A stretch of 64,000 nt of DNA, taken from Lotus japonicus (taxonomy: Eukaryota; Streptophyta; Magnoliopsida; Fabales; Fabaceae). The notes beneath the pieces were generated by a model, which searched no databases, had not been told where the DNA came from, and saw nothing but the letters and a program-made list of their open reading frames with translations. Position numbers and translations under genes: made by a program. Location of the stretch: assembly GCF_012489685.1 (NCBI RefSeq), contig NC_080043.1, positions 29,854,743 to 29,918,742 of the forward strand, given 5' to 3'. Numbering within the stretch: position 1 is the first letter of the stretch; each line of letters starts with the position of its first letter. Positions 44,478-55,251 of this stretch are shown here, one piece after another.

Positions 44478-46592
44478 TCAGGCGACCAATCTACCTGACA
44501 AATCCGGCTTTTGTAACACCTGTCTCAGAGGCAAATCCGTCCGCACCTTCACTGGAAAGCTCTGAAAATAAGGTCTCAACCGCCGGGCGGTGACAAGGAC
44601 CGCCAGTGCCGCCTTTTCTATTTTCTGGTATCTGATCTCTGCGCCCTGGAGTGTGTGGCTAACAAAATAAACAATTCGCTGCTCGCCATCTATTTCCTGC
44701 AGTATCACAGAACTCAGAGCACTATCACTCACAGCAAAATACAAGTGCAGCGGGTGTCCCTGCATTGGTTTTGACAAGATTGGCGGTGATGACAGGAGTT
44801 CCTTGAGGCGACCAAAAGCTTCTTCACACTCCGCCGTCCACTCAAATGCGGCATTTTTTCGAAGACACTTGAAAAAAGGGGAGGATCTATCACCAGACTT
44901 AGGAAGAAATCGAGATAAAGCTGTTATTCGCCCTGTTAAACGTTGGACCTCTTTCACATTAGAAGGGCTTTTTATCTGCTGAATCGCCTTGCATTTATCT
45001 GGGTTTATCTCTATTCCTCTGGACGTGATCATGAAGCCTAAAAACTTGCCGCCTTGAATACCAAAAGAACATTTCTCCGGGTTGAGGCGCATATTGTGCT
45101 TCCTTATCTCGCCAAACGCTTCTTCCAGATCTTGATGATGGTCCAAGCCTTGCGCTGATTTAACGATCATATCATCAACATAAACTTCCATATTTCTCCC
45201 AACCTGCCCAGCAAAAACCCTATCCATCAATCTTTGGTAGGTCGCCCCGGCGTTCTTCAATCCAAACGGCATGGTGCGATAGCAATAGTTGACTCTGGCG
45301 GTCATGAAAGCTGTTTTGTCCTCGTCTGCCGGGTGCATGCGGATTTGATGATAACCAGAGTAAGCATCCATCAAGCTAAGCAGTTCGTTGCCCGAGGCAC
45401 CATCAACGAGGCTATCAATGCTGGGAAGGGGATAAGAATCCTTTGGGCATGCCTTGTTTAAGTCTGTGTAATCCACGCACATTCGCCATTTTCCATTCGC
45501 CTTCTTCACCATCACGACGTTCGCCAACCACGTCGGATATTTCACCTCCCTGATGAATTCCGCCGCCAGCAACTTGTCTACTTCCTGCTGAGCCGCTTTT
45601 CCCTTGTCTCCGCCCAAGCGCCGCCTGAGTTGTGAAACTGGCTTTACACTTGGATTCAATGCTAATCCATGGCAGACGAAGTTTGGATCAATTCCGGGCA
45701 TATCCTTGCAGCTCCAGGCAAACAAATCTAAGTTCTCGCCTAGCAACTTTGTCAGGCGCGTCTCCTGTTCGTTCGTCAATCTGGTCCCAATCTTCAAGGT
45801 GCGATCGCCAAATTTCAGCGCCTTGGTTTCCTCAATTGGCGTGGGCCTGTTCACTCGCCCCTTGCCTCGTGGGTCAAGATTTTCATCCGGAGTTTCAATT
45901 TCATAACATTCCCTCGCCATCTTCTGGTCGACCTTTAGCTTACCAACCTTGCCATTGCTTAGCGGATACTTGACTGCCAAGTGGGCTGTCGAAATTACAG
46001 CACAGAGGCGATACAATGTATTTCGCCCAATGATGACGTTGTAAGATGCCACCACCTGGAGGACCAGATACCTTACTTTCAAAACCCTTGCACACTCATC
46101 TTCCCCAAATATTGTGTCCAGATCAATGAATCCTCGCACCATTACTTGCTCCCCTGCAAAACCCACCAAGGTTCCCGAATATGGAGTCAGATCATCGTCA
46201 GTCAGTCCCAACTTGTCAAATGCGTCGCCATAGATAAGATCAGCTGAACTTCCCTGATCCAGGAGTACCCTTCTAACATTAAAACTATTCAACCTTAATT
46301 GCACCACTATTGGGTCATCTTTGTGAGGTTTTATTCCCTCAAAGTCTGCCATCGAGATTGTTATGTCAGGGTGCTCGAATCCGAAAGCAACTTCTTGAAC
46401 TGAATTAACTACACGAATATGACGTTTCCGCGCCGCGTGGGTGTCGCCTCCACCGCCAAATCCTCCGGCGATGGTGTTTATGGTCCCTACGGGCGGTCCT
46501 GAATGCTGGGCGAACGAGTCATCAGCCCCTCTTGTGGCGATAGCCGCTGATTCTTGCTTCTTCTCGCCCTTATTGTCTGTTCGTTCCTCTTC
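44478..46592 (-). pseudogene. Tat protease and reverse transcriptase
   Basis: In frame with gag after a TGA at 46595-46593. Protease motif VLLDQGSSADLIYGDAF (the Asp with Gly-Ser-Ser; Gln replaces the usual Ser/Thr next to Asp, which I recall in related Tat elements). RT: RMCVDYTDLNKACPKDSYPL, LMDAYSGYHQI, the catalytic VYVDDMIVKS, PEKCSFGIQGGKFLGFM. The connection or RNase H-like segment PLHLYFAVSDSALSSVILQE follows. The open frame from 46352 is intact for 624 codons and stops at TGA 44478. Confidence 0.93.
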
Positions 46593-48062
46593 TCACTTAT
46601 CTGCTTTGTTGCGATCGCCATTGTAGCGCCACTCCCTTTGGCGATTTCCTCGATATTGTCCAGCACCGGAACGATTGTCCTGACGTTCATCGCCGTGACG
46701 CTCGTCTCCTCGCCCATCGCGCCTGAAGTGTCCCGCCCGAATCAACTTGTCAATCTCCCGCTGCAAAGTCCAGCAGTTGTCCGTGTCATGCCCGATGGAC
46801 CGATGGTATTCACACCACTTCTTGGGATTGGCGTCCCGAGGTTGATACTTTGGGGCTTCTGGCTCATCTACCAGATGTGCGTCTCTCGCCTCGCGGAGCA
46901 TATCCGTCAAATTGGTATTCATCACCATGTCAGTCTCTTCCCGCTGGCGATGAGACTTAGATTGCCAAGGCCGGCGCTGTTCATAATCATCGCGCCGTGG
47001 ATACAACTGTTCCCTGGACGGTTTTACCATTGCCTTTCCTTTATCCTCTCTCTGCCGCCTGCCATCCCCCTTGCCTTCGCCATACTTATCTCTTTTCGCG
47101 CGCCTGGATGACGTGTCGCCTTTTTCCAGTTTCGCGCGCTTTCTTTTGAAAGCATCGTCCTCCTCATCAAGAATATAAGTGCTAGCGCGAGCACGCATCT
47201 CTTCCATTGAACGTGCAGGCTTGCGTGTCAACTTGCTGTTCAACCTTCCCGGTAACAAACCATTCTTGAATGCTAGAGCACAGGCTCGAGGCTCCTCATC
47301 CTCTACCTTGACCGATGCAGCGCTGTACCTGGCCATATACTTCTTCAATGACTCTCCTTCCCGCTGGCGAATGTTGTATAAATCATTGATCGTCACCTGC
47401 TGATTCTTATTCGCCGAGAACTGTACTAGAAACTTGGATGAGAAGTCTCTGAAATTCGAAATCGATCCGCGCGGCAAAGTTGTGAACCACGCCATCGCCG
47501 TCGATTTGAAAGTCGATGGAAACATCCTACACTTCACCGCATCTGATGCCGCAATTATCACCATCTTCGTGTTGAAATACAGAAGATGATCCTTCAGGTC
47601 AGAATCCCCGTTGTAAGAATCCAGAACCAACGTTTTCATATTATCTGGAATCGCCACATTCTCAACGTCTTCCGAGAACGGACGGAACTCAGCTACGGAA
47701 TCCGCTTCTCTGCCTCCATCGTCTTGTTGCTCGCGACGGTAGAAATCCAACTGAGCTTGTAAATTCTCATTCCGCTGCTGGATGTCGCCAATGTTGTGCA
47801 TCATATGGCGCCATTCCTCCTGCGTCACTGCCGGTTGTCGCTCCGGAGTAGGTGAATTCTCCGGTGAGCGCTCCTGAGATCCGATCTGCGAAGGCGATGG
47901 AGGTGGTGGTGATGGAGGAGGAGAAGGCGGCAAAGAAGTGCGTGTAGCCTGTACTTCCGCTGTTCGCACCGGAGAATCCAAGACAACTCGCTGAGGCCGC
48001 CGAGGCGGCGAGATTCGCTGTCGTACTGGCGAATGATGCTGCTTCCTGCGTCGAGTCTCCAT
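46593..48062 (-). CDS. Tat Gag
   Basis: 489 codons, ATG at 48062 about 170 bases inside the 5' LTR. A Pro-rich N-terminus is followed by the retrotransposon gag domain (residues about 155-290: AMAWFTTLPRGSISNFRDFS, NDLYNIRQREGESLKKYMAR), basic RNA-binding stretches and a zinc-binding CEYHRSIGHDTDNCWTLQ. It ends in TGA at 46595, probably from CGA (Arg), after which protease follows in the same frame. One ancestral gag-pol frame is likely, although the stop would also act as a gag/pol boundary. Confidence 0.88.
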   Translation of the reverse strand: METRRRKQHHSPVRQRISPPRRPQRVVLDSPVRTAEVQATRTSLPPSPPPSPPPPSPSQIGSQERSPENSPTPERQPAVTQEEWRHMMHNIGDIQQRNENLQAQLDFYRREQQDDGGREADSVAEFRPFSEDVENVAIPDNMKTLVLDSYNGDSDLKDHLLYFNTKMVIIAASDAVKCRMFPSTFKSTAMAWFTTLPRGSISNFRDFSSKFLVQFSANKNQQVTINDLYNIRQREGESLKKYMARYSAASVKVEDEEPRACALAFKNGLLPGRLNSKLTRKPARSMEEMRARASTYILDEEDDAFKRKRAKLEKGDTSSRRAKRDKYGEGKGDGRRQREDKGKAMVKPSREQLYPRRDDYEQRRPWQSKSHRQREETDMVMNTNLTDMLREARDAHLVDEPEAPKYQPRDANPKKWCEYHRSIGHDTDNCWTLQREIDKLIRAGHFRRDGRGDERHGDERQDNRSGAGQYRGNRQREWRYNGDRNKADK

Positions 48063-48202
48063 CTAAACCAGCCAGGAATGACACAAACTCGATCGGAAAA
48101 CGAACGCCAGTCACAGAATCAGAGTCGGAAAACTGCAGAATCGCCTAATCGTAATCAGATATAGCCTCTTGCACAGTCAATCCACGTGAATGGGAGTAGA
48201 AA

Positions 48203-48231
48203 TTTTATCGATCCCCACAGACGGCGCCAAA
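48203..48231 (-). promoter_or_regulatory. Tat primer-binding site
   Basis: On the minus strand, right after the 5' LTR end AGAACA, the sequence TTTGGCGCCGTCTGTGGGGA matches the GGCGCCGT-type site used by Tat/Athila elements. Confidence 0.8.
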
Positions 48232-48513
48232 TGTTCTAGGAACGAACATTAAAGAGAGGGATAGTACCTAGAGAGTGGAAGAATGTGCTAGAGGGAGAAA
48301 GAGAATGAGAGAGAGTGCTGAATTTCATGTGTTACTTGATCAAATGAGCTCAAAAGTCCCTTACAATTGGTAACTACCTCCTATTTATAGAGCTTGGGCA
48401 CTACCTATTGGGCCAATTGGGCCTCCGAAGTTGAGGCCCAACTTAAGGCCAGGCTCTCGCTCTTGGGCGGGCTGAACCCTGGGCGTCGCCCCTCTAGGGG
48501 CTCGCCCAGTCCA
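48232..48513 (-). repeat. Tat 5' LTR
   Basis: 282 bp. Minus-strand TATA box CTATAAATAG at 48390-48381. Confidence 0.94.
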
Positions 48514-49336
48514 CAATTGATATTGATATCTTTGATTAAAAAAACAACCTTCCCCTTTTTAAAAAAGAAACAGATACGACGCTGTAAAAAAAACGAAACA
48601 AAGACTAGGAGAGGATTGAAAACCACCGGTGTCTCAATATTCCCACCAAAGGGATAAAGTGAAGGAGAGCATACTTGGTGATATTCAAATTTAGAATTAA
48701 AAAAAAACATTACCTTCCAATACTCATGCAATTTACAACAGAGGAGACTTTCTTTTCACAAAGAGATCAGATTAGAACAAACGGATATATCAATTTGCAA
48801 AGGGAAAACATAGTGCATATGAAACAGATAGCTTTGTAAATAACAGGTATTAGTAATAACATGTTATCTAATAAAGAGGAGCCAAACCTTTTCAATCACC
48901 ACCTGAGGATCTTGCTACTCGACAATCACTCTCACACTCACACTCACACTTTTATGTTTTAGAGTTGCAGTTCAAAGATGGAACTACAACCCAAAAAGTG
49001 GTCACTCTGTTGTTTACACTCTCTTTCTGCCTCTTTCTGAAAATGATCTCACTACCAAACCTCTCTCTATTTATAGCTGCAAGTTTAGGGTTTCTTTCCC
49101 CCCACTCCTAGAATATTCTTCGGAATCATTCTTCACCCTTCTTGGAGAGGAAGAAAAGCCTATATAGAACACAATCTAGTTTATTTTTGGTATTTAATAT
49201 TTATTTTCGTATTTATTTAATTAATTAATATTATAATTCTGAAATCATTTAAATAATTACTATTAATATAATTTTGCGTGCTATTTTTTATATTAAATTA
49301 ATTTTATTAAAAGAAGGACAAAATTAGGTGTTCACA
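48514..49336 (-). repeat. Ogre 3' LTR, proximal part
   Basis: Matches 61404-62200. It includes an intact TATAAATAG on the minus strand (about 49076-49068) and a CACTCT/CACACT microsatellite near 48930. Confidence 0.94.
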
Positions 49337-49351
49337 GTTGCCCCTCTTTAC
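49337..49351 (-). promoter_or_regulatory. Ogre polypurine tract
   Basis: On the minus strand AAAGAGGGGCAAC directly precedes the TGTGAACACC LTR start. Confidence 0.85.
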
Positions 49352-49494
49352 TTGTTATTTTTCGTAGGCAATATGAGTAAAATTGTTATCAAATTGCTAT
49401 GATAAAATAAAAGTAAAGATATGAACTCTAATTTTGTCTCACAACTCCATGGTCAAAGTGACTAAGCGCACATGAGACCGGAAACAAACAAAAG

Positions 49495-50320
49495 CTAAAG
49501 TGGTCTTCTGAAAAAAAGAAATGAGCTGCGGAACCACTACGTGGTCTTCCGAAAAAGAAATGAGTTGCGGAACCACTACGTGGTCTTCCAGAAAAGAATA
49601 GATCTGCGGAACCACTACGTGGTCAACTGAAAAAGGAAATGAGTTGAAGAACCACTACGTGGTCTTCCGAAAAAGAATAGAACTGCGGAACCACTACGTG
49701 GTCTTCCGAAAGAGAAAAAAAAGAAAGAAAAGAGAAGTGAAACCACTACGTGGCCTCTGAGCGGGGTACACTACGTGTACCATGGATAGACCTTGGCTCA
49801 CTACGTGGGTCATTGGACGGGTGCACTACGTGTACCCTTGACTTGATGCGGAACCACTATGTGGTCTTCCGAAAGAAAAGAGATGTGAAAACACTACGTG
49901 GTTTTTGAGCGGGTGCACTACGTGCTCCCTGACTGGATGATGGCCCACTACGTGCGCCTTTGTGTAGGTGCACTACGTGCATCCTGATTGGATGCGGAAC
50001 CACTACGTGGTCTTCCGAAAAAGAGAACAAGCTATGGAACCACAACGTGGTCTTCCGAGTATCCTGTATAGATTTTGGCTCACTACGTGCGCCGTTAAGC
50101 GGGTTCATTACGTGTACCCTTGACTTGATGATGGCCCACTACGTGCGCCTTTGAGCGGATGCACTACGTGCATCATGATTGGATGCGGAACCACTATGTG
50201 GTCTTCCGAAAAAAGAACAAGCTACGGAACCACTACGTGGTCTTCCGAAAAACGAAAAGAGATGTGAAACCACTACGTGGTCTTTGAGTGGGTCCACTAT
50301 GTGTGCCTTTGGTAACCCAC
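49495..50320. repeat. Ogre 3' UTR minisatellite (CCACTACGTGG units)
   Basis: Imperfect tandem and interspersed units of GCGGAACCACTACGTGGTCTTCCGAAAAAG, 35-60 bases apart, with variants GGGTGCACTACGTG(T/C) and GGCCCACTACGTGCGCC. I count about 21 ACGTG cores and three ATGTG variants. It lies between integrase and the polypurine tract. Confidence 0.93.
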
Positions 50321-51093
50321 TACCGTCATCTACCTGACCTATATTTTTGATTTTTTTGATTTTTTTTTATATTTTTTAAAAATTTTTTTTTGTTTCGTTT
50401 TGAACCGGCATCCGGCATCCAAGGACCCTAGGATGAGCTAGAACGCAGCATTTGCCTCTGCTTTCCACTTCCACAAGTTTATATGTCACCTGCTACTGCT
50501 GAACTCTGAATCAAACAACCTTGGTAGTATGTCATTGGTAAGACTCCCTGTAGTCTAACCGTCTGTCTTCTTGACTCAGACTTTGCCAAACTTACAAGGC
50601 TCACGGAATTTGCCCAAAATGATGCATTTATATGCTATAACATGCTTCCCTTTAATAATAATAATGAAATGCAAAATGAACACAAGGTTATCAGATGAAA
50701 AGGAGTTTATTAGTATTCAAAAGGTAAGTGTTGGAAAAAGCCAATTTATTCATAAAATGAATGAAAGGTACAAGAGGAAAGATATGTAGGCGATGGTAGA
50801 GTATTAAGAAGACACCCCCTCGGATGAGAAGTGCTAGCTTTACTTCGTCTCATTCTGTCTGTCCATCAACCAGCCGCGTTGATCTTCTTGATTGCCCTAG
50901 ATGACCCTCTTTACAAGCATCTCCTTTGCCCTAGCCAAGACTTCTACCTTCGCAAGAGTTATCCCAACAAGATCAAAACCACACCCCGTTTTTTTTTTTA
51001 CCCTAATTTTTGCGTGGGCTGCTCGTTTTTTAGTTTTCAGTCCACCGGGTGGCTCTAACTTTTGCCTAGATCATCTTTCGATCTAGCAGCTTT
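50321..51093. other. Ogre 3' UTR outside the repeat
   Basis: T-rich block at 50342-50400, then ordinary sequence up to the integrase stop at 51094. No frame. Confidence 0.6.
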
Positions 51094-54000
51094 TCAAACA
51101 TAATACTTTTTTACTACATCAGAGTTTATGGGGTGTGGCAGATCTTGGTTATCCATGTCACTGAGGATAAGGGTTCCTCCAGAGAATACTCTTTTGACTA
51201 CATATGGACCTTCATAATTTGGGGTCCATTTACCTCGGTGGTCTTTTTGAGTGGGCAAAATCTTCTTAAGGACTAGATCCCCTTCTTGAAATTCCCTAGG
51301 ACGCACCTTCTTTTCGTAGGCTCTTTTGATCATTTTCTGATATAGCTGACCATGACACAAAGTGGTTAGCCTTCTACCATCGATGAGGTTCAATTGGTCA
51401 AATCGGGTTTGAACTCATTCAGCTTCCTCCAGCTTAGCTTCCATTAACACTCTCAGTGATGGGATCTCAACTTCAATTGGTAAGACTGCCTCCATTCCAT
51501 ACACTAGGGAAAATGGTGTTGCCCCAGTTGAAGTGCGAATGGAAGTGCGATATCCATGCAAGGCGAAAGGGAGCATGTCGTGCCAATCTTTGTATGTTAC
51601 TACCATCTTCTGCACAATCTTTTTGATGTTTTTATTTGCGGCCTCGACTGCTCCATTCATCTTTGGGCGGTATGGCGAAGAGTTATGATGTTGGATCTTA
51701 AAATTGTCACATAGCTCCTTCATAAGCTTATTGTTCAGATTAGTCCCATTGTCAGTGATGATCTTATTCGGGAGACCATATCGACAAATCAACTCTCTTT
51801 TAATGAACTTTACTACCACATTTCTCGTCACGCTCACATAGGATGCCGCCTCCACACATTTCGTGAAGTAATCAATTGCCACTAGAATAAATTGATGTCC
51901 ATTTGATGCCTTAGGTTCGATGGGGCCTATCACATCCATACCCGACATTGAGAATGGCCATGGTGCTGTTAGGACATTTAAAGGTGCGGGCGGAACATTG
52001 ATATTATCAGCATACGCTTGGCACTTATGGCACTTCTTTACATAATTGAAGCAATCTGACTCCATAGTCAACCAGTAGTAACCAGCCCTTATGATTTTTT
52101 TTGCCATAGCGTGCCCATTCATATGGGTTCCAAAAGAGCCCTCATGGACTTCATCGATGATCTTTTGAGCTTCTGTGGAATCGACGCAACGGAGGAGCAC
52201 CATATCTGGATTCTTCTTGTAAAGTACATCTCCATTCAGAAAGAAGCTCATAGCTAACCTTCTCAAGGTTCTTTTATCATTGTCCGAAGACCCCAGAGGA
52301 TACTCTCCACTTTGTATATAATTTTTGATATCGTGATACCAAGGCATCCCATCTGGTTCACTTTCAATAATCTGACAGTATGTAGGGTGATCTTGACTTT
52401 GGATTTTTATGATGGGCATTTCTTCTTCACGACTTATTTCAAACATCGAGGATAAGGTTGCCAGAGCGTCAGCCAATTGATTCTCTTCCTGAGGAATGTG
52501 GTGGAGTGTGACTTCATCAAACTGTTTCAACAACACCTTAATGTAAGCTTGATAAGGGATTAGCTTGGCATCGCGTGTTTCCCATTCTTCTTTCAGTTGA
52601 TGAATGACTAATGCAGAGTCGCCGTAGACTTCTAGGACCTTGACTTTTGATTCTATGGCAGCTTTGATTCCCATGGCACATGCTTCGTATTCCGCTATGT
52701 TGTTAGTACAGTCGAAACACAATCTAGCAGTTATTGGAACGTACTGCCTCTCGGGGGAAATTTGTATGGCTCCAATTCCATGCCCCAATGTGTTGGAAGC
52801 ACCATCGAATAATAAAGTCCATTTCTTGCTTTCCAAAAGGTCCTTCTCTTCAAAGAGTGCCATTATATCTTCATCGAGGAAATCGTATTGCACTGACTGA
52901 TAATCACTTACCGGTTGGTGAGCTAAGTAGTCTGCGAGAGCACTACCTTTGATTGCTTTTTGAGTGACATAAGTGATTTCATATTCAGATAATAACACTT
53001 TCCACTGAGCTAGCCTTCCAGTGAGAGCAGGCTTCTCGAAAATGTACTTGATTGGATCCATTTTGGAGACCAACCATGTGGTATGACTGAGCATATATTG
53101 TCTCAACCGGCGGGTGGCCCAAGCTAAAGCGCAACATGTTCGTTCCAAAAGTGAATACCTCGACTCGCAACTAGTAAATTTCTTGCTTAGGTAATAGATG
53201 GCATGTTCTTTCTTTCCAGAGTCGTCATGTTGGCCTAGAACACAGCCCATAGATGCGTCCAACACTGTGAGGTACAAGATGAGTGGTCTTCCCGGAACTG
53301 GGGGTACTAAGACTGGTGGGTTCTGCAAATACTCTTTGATGTTATCAAAAGCCCCTTGACATTCATCATTCCATTCTGTAGGTTGACTCTTGCGCAACAA
53401 TTTGAAGATCGGCTCGCATGTTGCTGTCAGTTGGAATATGAATCGAGCTATGTAGTTCAACCTCCCCAGGAACCCACGAACTTCCTTTTCCGTGCGAGGA
53501 GCTGGCATTTCAAGAATGGCTTTAACTTTCTCTGGATCAACTTCTATCCCTCTTCGACTTACTATGAAGCCCAACAACTTTCCAGAGCTGATGCCGAAAG
53601 TGCATTTTGCAGGATTTAATCTCAATTTGAACTTTCGCAAACGTTCGAAGAGCTTTTGTAGGTCTTTGACATGGTTCTCTTCAGTCTTTGACTTTGCAAT
53701 TATGTCATCCACATATACCTCAATCTCTTTGTGCATCATATCATGAAACAAAGCCACCATGGCTCTTTGGTAGCTTCCCCAGCGTTCTTCAATCCAAATG
53801 ACATCACTTTGTAACAAAAGGTTCCCCATGGGGTAATGAATGTGGTCTTCTCCACATCTTCAGAAGCCATCTTGATTTGATTGTACCCGGAGAACCCATC
53901 CATAAAAGAGAAGAATTGATGTTGGGCTGTATTGTCTACTAACATGTCGATGTGAGGCAAAGGAAAGTCATCTTTGGGGCTGGCTCGATTTAGATCTCTG

Positions 54001-54540
54001 TAATCTACACACATTCGCACCTTCCCACCTTTCTTAGGAACTGGGACAACATTTGCTATCTATTGAGGGTACTTGGCAACGGCAAGGAATCCTGCATCAA
54101 ATTGCTTTTTGACCTCGTCTCTGATTTTTAATGATATCTCAGGTTTCATCCTCCTTAATTTCTGCTTGATTGGTGGGAACTCAGGCTTCAACGGGAGTTT
54201 GTGCTCCACTATACTTGTGTCTAGACCAGGCATGTCCTGATAAGACCACGCAAAAACATCACGATATTCATGCAAGAGCTTGATAAGCTTGTTGCGTTCA
54301 CCTTCTGTCATGGAGCTCCCAACTTTGACTTCTTTTCTATCTTCTTCTGTGCCTAAATTAATCATTTCAGTCTGTTCTTCGTGAGGCTGGATTTCCTTGG
54401 CTTCTTGCTCCATCAATCTCAAAAGTTCCGGGGGAAGTTCATCCTCGTCTTCTTTGTCTTCATCGGCTTGATTGATAGGACAATCAAAATCAGGCGATAT
54501 TACACTAGCACTTTCATCCTTAAGAACGTCATTCTCAGCC
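51094..54540 (-). pseudogene. Ogre exon 2: reverse transcriptase, RNase H, integrase
   Basis: Starts at the predicted acceptor (AENDVLKDES, then DFDCPINQADED). RT is cut by TAG 54062-54060 (YPQ-stop-IANVVPVPK, Trp expected) and by a one-base frameshift near 53790 within KNAG-TYQRAM; the catalytic VYVDDIIAKS is present. RNase H of archaeal type follows (LLFDGASNTLGHGIGAI, NNIAEYEACAMGI, VYGDSALVI), then integrase (HKCQAYA, MDVIGPIEP, ITDNGTN, RPKMNGAVEAANKN). TGA 51417-51415 replaces Trp after LEEAE. The C-terminus ends at 51094. Non-functional. Confidence 0.92.
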
Positions 54541-54769
54541 CTGCATTATTGTTAGTTATAAATAAAAAGGATAGGAAGAAGCGTTGGAAACAAAAGACTT
54601 AAGTGAGGACGAAGAAAAAGGCAGTAAGGGAGGAAAAGAGGACATGGTGAAAATTCAAAATGCACTTTATTAATATTAAAAATCAAAGGGAAACATGATG
54701 GCCCAACACAAAATGTTCAAGATATCTCGAACTTTGGGCAAAGCAAAAGGACAAGCATTATGCAATTAC
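54541..54769 (-). other. Predicted Ogre intron between protease/G-patch and RT
   Basis: Minus-strand donor CCAAA|GTAATT and acceptor ATTATTGCAG-type TAATGCAG|GGCTGAG, 229 nt. Splicing joins VPK (last codon AA|G) to AENDVLKDES in frame with RT. Unspliced RNA hits TAA at 54768-54766, formed by the donor itself. An intron at this place is a known hallmark of Ogre elements. Confidence 0.85.
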
Positions 54770-55251
54770 TTTGGAACAAATTTGTAAACCATGGCAAGTT
54801 CGACAACTTTCCAATTATTGAGATTTTCATTTGGCGCACATGGACGGATTAGATCAGCATGTTGGGTTCCCGGAATATCTTCTTCTGCAGTAGCTATTGG
54901 GCTCAGAAATTCAAATCCAGCACTTCGAAATGTCTCGAACAGATCACAGATAGGGACTCTCTCCGTTTTTGGCTCCCGATTTTCCAACCTGTCTAATCTC
55001 CTTTCCCTTTTATCAGCGGCCACCCTTTTCTTGTCATCTCTGGTGGGTTTGTAGCCTAGCCCATAGCGGTCTTTATTTTCGAATGGAATTGGAACTTCAA
55101 CAATCCCTTTTCCACCTTTCCCAAGCCCTTTCCCTTGCTCATAACCTCCTTCGAGCATCACTTTAGCAACCATCAAAGAAGTATCTGATAATTGTGCTCT
55201 CGGGACATACATTTCTTCATTCACATATGTCGCATTGACAATTTCCAGTGC
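54766..55251 (-). pseudogene. Ogre G-patch-like segment
   Basis: In frame after the TAG that ends the gag-pro frame: ALEIVNATYVNEE, then VAKVMLEGGYEQGKGLGKGG, the Gly-rich G-patch core, and YGLGYKPTRDDKKR. G-patch domains bind RNA or activate RNA helicases, and some retroviral proteases carry one. It ends VYKFVPK at the intron donor. Confidence 0.8.

Larger units (their letters stand above)
37814..48513 (-). mobile_element. Tat-lineage Ty3/gypsy retrotransposon with antisense gene
   Basis: Two 282-bp LTRs (37814-38095 and 48232-48513) differ at two positions by my reading, both G/A. It lies inside the Ogre 3' LTR; the other Ogre LTR shows the empty site CCATTCAATTGATATT. Flanks are CAAAA (left) and CAATT (right), an imperfect 5-bp duplication. 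The primer site after the 5' LTR reads TTTGGCGCCGTCTGTGGGGA. Minus-strand gag, PRO, RT, RNase H, integrase; then on the opposite strand a spliced accessory gene between integrase and 3' LTR. Young but disabled by nonsense codons. Confidence 0.94.

Noticed and set aside
37814..48513. Nonsense density in the young Tat element taken as hypermutation
   Set aside because: With LTRs differing at about 0.7%, a few nonsense codons in 10.7 kb are roughly what ordinary substitution would give.
49495..50320. Regular repeats considered as a CRISPR-like array
   Set aside because: Units vary in length and sequence, spacers are not unique, the genome is a plant, and the block lies in an Ogre 3' UTR.
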